Source of the DNA: M0108 sp044228695
GTDB taxonomy: Bacteria; Pseudomonadota; Gammaproteobacteria; Chromatiales; Chromatiaceae
Length of the DNA stretch: 15,281 bases
Assembly (NCBI GenBank): GCA_044228695.1
Contig: JBGAUK010000088.1
Coordinates: 1 to 15,281, forward strand
Direction of reading: 5' to 3'
Below the pieces are notes generated by a model that searched no databases, was not told the DNA's origin, and saw only the letters and a list, made by a program, of their open reading frames with translations. Shown in pieces: positions 15,205 to 15,281 of the stretch (positions within the stretch are counted from its first letter, which is position 1; each line of letters begins with the position of its first letter). The position numbers and the translations under genes were made by a program.

Positions 15205-15281
15205 TGCGTATTCCACGCCAAGATGGACAGTGATTCCACGGCAAGCCGGACACCTGTTCCAGGGCAAACTGGACACCTGAA
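15205..15281. mobile_element. Putative IS21-family terminus with three 23-bp tandem repeats
   Basis: Three consecutive 23-bp units lie at 15211-15233, 15234-15256 and 15257-15279, each starting TTCCA and containing GGACA. Units 2 and 3 agree at 20 of 23 positions, units 1 and 2 at 16 of 23. IS21-family elements carry such multiple terminal repeats as transposase-binding sites, and motifs like these with GGACACCTG are familiar from IS21 ends. A TG at 15205-15206, next to the point where HsdS homology stops, fits the TG/CA terminal dinucleotide. The transposase genes istA/istB would lie beyond the window. The repeats are seen; the family is inference. Confidence 0.6.

Noticed and set aside
15211..15279. 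Three 23-bp repeats as a possible CRISPR fragment
   Set aside because: The units are directly adjacent with no spacers and diverge from one another, unlike CRISPR repeats. IS21-type terminal repeats explain them better.

Overview
The window reads as chromosomal DNA from a GC-rich gammaproteobacterium. The nearest fit by protein style is the Chromatiales/Chromatiaceae (purple sulfur bacteria and relatives), but that is inference from sequence style and synteny, not from a search. Gene content matches the well-known E. coli neighbourhood guaB / xseA / der-bamB-yfgM-hisS-(ispG)-rodZ-pilW-rlmN.

Region 1 (1-2939): a 3'-truncated guaB (IMP dehydrogenase) on the minus strand, divergent from xseA (exonuclease VII large subunit) on the plus strand. 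A good sigma70-type promoter for guaB lies between them.

Region 2 (2940-3254): a 315-bp convergent gap with no gene. It holds a 114-bp nested inverted-repeat element (2983-3096): 31-nt arms pairing at 27 positions, enclosing two small hairpins with the same TCCC loop.

Region 3 (3255-10975): a minus-strand housekeeping cluster, in transcription order rlmN, pilW, rodZ, hisS, yfgM, bamB, der. The first four are tightly packed, with a 4-bp ATGA overlap between rlmN and pilW, near contact between pilW and rodZ, and a 5-bp gap between rodZ and hisS. The products serve tRNA/rRNA methylation, type IV pilus secretin assembly, cell shape, histidine charging, outer-membrane protein assembly and ribosome assembly. 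The ispG gene that usually sits between rodZ and hisS is absent.

Region 4 (10976-12189): a divergent spacer with a convincing plus-strand promoter, then a DHH-family phosphoesterase gene.

Region 5 (12271-15281): an accessory block, all on the minus strand. In transcription order it holds an hsdS fragment cut by an IS21-like terminus, a vapB-like antitoxin, a vapC-like toxin pseudogene (nonsense codon plus frameshift), and an intact hipB-hipA module with a promoter between two matching operator-like sites 50 bp apart. It looks like a toxin-antitoxin and restriction-modification island attached to the end of the core region, partly decayed.

I found no wholly new gene system. The least explained items are the 2983-3096 composite palindrome, the 14620-14853 spacer and the missing ispG.
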